64,000 nucleotides of DNA from the NCBI GenBank assembly GCA_945643635.1, contig CALZFC010000043.1, positions 803,501 through 867,500 on the forward strand, in the 5' to 3' direction. The DNA is from Allodiplogaster sudhausi. Lineage: Eukaryota; Nematoda; Chromadorea; Rhabditida; Diplogasteridae. This document shows, piece by piece, positions 61,438 to 64,000 of the stretch. How positions within the stretch are numbered: the stretch's first letter is position 1; every line of letters begins with the position of its first letter. The notes under the pieces are model-generated. The model worked only from the letters and a program-made list of their open reading frames with translations. It ran no database searches and was not told where the DNA came from. A program made the translations under genes and the position numbers.

Positions 61438-61627
61438 TGTTAGGGAATCACTGGCGGGGCTGCCGAAAAGTTTGCTTCCCAGCGGATTCGATCCCGCGAC
61501 GTCTAGCTCTAGAGTCGTAGACTCTATACCACTGGGGGCATGCTGGAAGGAGTGGCAATTGCCAATGTAGTGATAGGGCCCTTCAAGCGAGGAGGAGCGA
61601 CTCGCCGCGGGTTGGATGCTCCTTACA
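61438..61627 (-). repeat. 5' LTR of the TRIM-like element
   Basis: 190 bp, more than 90% identical by eye to 60997-61192. It lacks a few bases (gagctat) of the tRNA-like A-box region but keeps a consensus B box (GGATCGAATCC). Confidence 0.75.
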
Positions 61628-62764
61628 CAGGGATGTAAAGTAAAAACAAGTTGAAGGGAAGATGTGCCAGAAGAAAAATATTCCTTAAATAAAAGAAAAT
61701 ACAGCTGATTGTATGATTGGTGACTCATTTCTTGATGACGTACTCGAGAATAAAAAGAGAGGTGCACATTTGTAATGGCTAGCCACGCTGCCACAAAATG
61801 AAAAATCGGCAATAGATTACCCTTTACAAAAAGGTATCTGACACCACGATCACGCGCTCTCGCGTCAGTGTTTCGGGTCACCTCCAGAGATAAGGGAGGT
61901 TCCGCTCAAAAGCGGGTCCTCCTGCCAAGCAGGAGTCCTTGGGCACTCGGGCACACAAGGTTCACAACAGAAGAGCTGCGCGCCCTTCAGGTACGGACCC
62001 TTCTAGGTCCCAGCGATTCGGACGCTGAGTGGAGACGACGTGGAAGAACAGCGAGTTGAGTTGACAAGTTTATCAGCTTCAATTCAGCAACAAAACGAAA
62101 CAAAGAATAAGAGCCTTAGTGCTCAACACGGGACGAGAGAGAATGAGGGGGGGAGCGGGAGTAATCAAGAAAAACAAAAAGAAGAGCACGCGGCAGAGCT
62201 GACCGGGGCTTATATACTGCCCGAGAACCGGGCGGGAAACGAGGCAACAGACTACAACATTGAGCATTGCTCCGGATTCAAATATAATAGTGCGTGTTAC
62301 TGTAGGAAGTGAGGTAGATGGCTTCTGCCTAAATTACGGTCCATGTAGCGAGTGGGGGGGGGGGAGTACACGACACCTGTCTCATTTATCTTCATGCAGC
62401 TTTTCATTGTTATAGATTTAAATCTTTCTTCCCCGTATCACTCTTTCTTCCCCCGTCGTTGTCTCTATCACTTCTTTTTACCTTTCACCTCTCTCTCTCT
62501 CTCTCTCTATCTTTCTCTATCTTTCTCTCTCTCTCTCTCTCTCTCTATCTCTCCATATCTCTCTCAGCTTTTCCTACTCGAAATATGCATTGAGAAGGAA
62601 AGGAGGGAGGTGCTCGCTCGGCAACGAAAGACACGCTTCATTTGATATGAACAGGAGAGACAAGACTGACTGAATGCCCCCGGCTAACATGAAGGGAGGT
62701 TATGCGACTTACTACCGAGGGATCCAGAGATAGAGAGAAAGGAGAGAGACAGTGGAATAGATTA

Positions 62765-62813
<49 letters not shown>

Positions 62814-62835
62814 AGACAGTGGAATAGAGAAAGAA

Positions 62836-62879
<44 letters not shown>

Positions 62880-63137
62880 GAGACAGTGGAATAGAGAGTT
62901 AGAAAGAAAGAAAGAAAGAAAGAGAGAAAGAGCTGCAAAAGGGGCAAATCGAAGGTCCGCCCAACGGAAACCGTCCTTTTCGTACTTGCCGATTTAACAC
63001 ATACTTGAATTACTCCTGAATGGAACAAAAAAGAAGTACTAACTGTGGAACATAAGTGATGAAAGTGGCAGTTGTAAACAAGGTATGAGAATGGAGTGGA
63101 GACTGATGGTGAGAGAGATGAAGATAGAACAGAAGGG

Positions 63138-63195
<58 letters not shown>

Positions 63196-64000
63196 TGAAA
63201 AGAGAACAAAAGGGAACGAGAGAGAGAGGAGAGAGATGACGACAGTGCAAGACACAGGTGAAAATGATTAGCGAGTTGCGAGCCATGGAAGAGTGAATGG
63301 GACGGGAAGGGGAAGCAGGCCGGATGGATGATGATTACTATCACGATGAAGAAGAAGAAGAGCGAACAGAGAAAAAGTGTTTACCAGAGAAACAGACGAA
63401 TTATGCAGGAAGGCAACTCCATACACAAAATGGCGAATAAACAAAAGGGGAAATAAAGGAAAGCATTCTACTCCTTCTAGGTTGAATTTTCACTGGCGCC
63501 ACTATTCACAGCAAACCATTTCCTGAATTAGAAGACCAAGGAGAGCTCCATCCAGAGAGGGGAAGAGACGAATAAAAGGGAGTAGCCAAAGGTGACTTCG
63601 TGGCTCTACCAAATGGCTCTGGCGTGTTCAAGAACACTCAATGGCAAGTGCATGAAGAGTGCTAGAGGGAGGGAGAGAGACAGAGAGAAAGAGAGAGAAC
63701 GAGAGAGAGAGCGAGAGAGAGAGAGTGTGTATAATAGAGAAAGAAAGGGAGAAAACACAAGGAAAATGAACGAAACTATTCGGTCAAGGCTCTAAAAATC
63801 GCGGACGTTGTAATCTACGACGTTTTGGACTCGAAGAGATTATATTGTCCCAGGCAGGATGAGGAGACTGTGTCTGCTGATTCCTGTTGGGGTGCACTTT
63901 TCCCTTTGTTTGGTCATCCAGCTTCCACTTATAAAAAGGCTTGCACATTAGAGGAAGAGGGAGAGAGAAGGAGAGAAAGAGAGTGACAGAGAGAGAGAGA
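61628..64000. other. Right-end spacer with microsatellites
   Basis: (CT)n at 62490-62565, (GA)n at 62770-62935 and 63140-63230, and (GA)n at 63670-63725 and 63955-64000. An LTR-like stretch lies at 61833-62300. An open stretch at 63788-63940 could be a terminal exon on either strand, but no family is recognised. Confidence 0.5.
61833..62300 (-). other. Possible solo LTR or LTR fragment
   Basis: On the minus strand a TATA box (CAGTATATAAGCCCC, near 62215) lies within GC-rich sequence. About 370 nt further on is TGGTGTCAGATACC (61846-61833), which resembles animal LTR-retrotransposon primer-binding sites. No second LTR and no gag/pol are visible, and the base before the PBS is not CA, so this is tentative. 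Confidence 0.3.

Larger units (their letters stand above)
60997..61627 (-). mobile_element. Terminal-repeat retrotransposon in miniature (TRIM-like)
   Basis: Two direct repeats of about 190 bp, TGTAAGG at the 5' end and CTAACA at the 3' end (TG...CA), flank a 245-bp interior with no coding sequence. Directly after the 5' repeat is a primer-binding-site-like TGGGGGCCGAACCGGGA (61437 downward). Directly before the 3' repeat is a polypurine tract, CCGGGGGGA (61201-61193). The near-duplication CAGGAATG (60989-60996) and CAGGGATG (61628-61635) may be target-site copies, although eight bases is long for LTR elements. The LTRs carry a tRNA-like module. Confidence 0.75.

Noticed and set aside
1..64000. 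CRISPR arrays, bacterial operons or prophage
   Set aside because: All recognised genes are spliced animal genes; tandem repeats are microsatellites and minisatellites without CRISPR spacing.

Overview
The window is metazoan nuclear DNA, and the gene content points to a nematode or a close ecdysozoan relative. It holds an EAT-4-type vesicular glutamate transporter, an EFF-1/AFF-1-type cell-cell fusogen, a CX-module membrane protein and a CHH/ITP-type neuropeptide. Introns are mostly very short (about 40-60 nt when they lack repeats), and most genes have a 3' splice acceptor right before the start codon, as expected with spliced-leader trans-splicing. The species cannot be named from the sequence. 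Introns and spacers are full of (CT)n/(GA)n tracts that create many meaningless Ser/Leu or Arg/Glu open frames.

Layout. 1-8.7 kb, minus strand: NUP98 (N-terminal half, runs off the left edge), a small unknown gene, a DMAC2-like complex I assembly factor, and a CX-module protein. 12.4-41.8 kb, plus strand: ZDHHC5/8-type palmitoyltransferase, a rhodopsin-class peptide-receptor-like GPCR, a short alpha-arrestin, an SLC17A9 (VNUT)-type transporter and a DAZ/BOULE-type RNA-binding protein. 43.2-44.7 kb, plus: a CHH/ITP neuropeptide precursor. 47.8-49.7 kb, plus: a nitrilase. 49.9-52.5 kb, minus: the fusogen. 53.1-55.0 kb, plus: BUD23 rRNA methyltransferase. 55.4-60.9 kb, minus: the vesicular glutamate transporter, with a 40-nt minisatellite of about 1.9 kb in one intron.

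Repeats. Two large inverted-repeat elements (23.9-25.4 kb, TA-flanked; 29.8-33.5 kb, a near-perfect palindrome) and a miniature LTR retroelement (61.0-61.6 kb) all carry tRNA-like A-box/B-box modules. One palindrome arm holds a nested 226-bp element flanked by TTAA, and the other arm keeps the empty site. A further small inverted-repeat element lies at 38.9-39.1 kb.

Several genes relate to neuronal signalling (glutamate and nucleotide vesicle loading, neuropeptide, GPCR, arrestin). I see no evidence that they form a functional cluster. Exon models come from reading frame, splice motifs and remembered family alignments; no database search was run. NUP98, CX, ZDHHC, GPCR, arrestin, SLC17A9, DAZ, ITP, nitrilase, BUD23 and VGLUT keep one consistent phase through every junction I placed; DMAC2 does not, and the fusogen C-terminus is not fully resolved.
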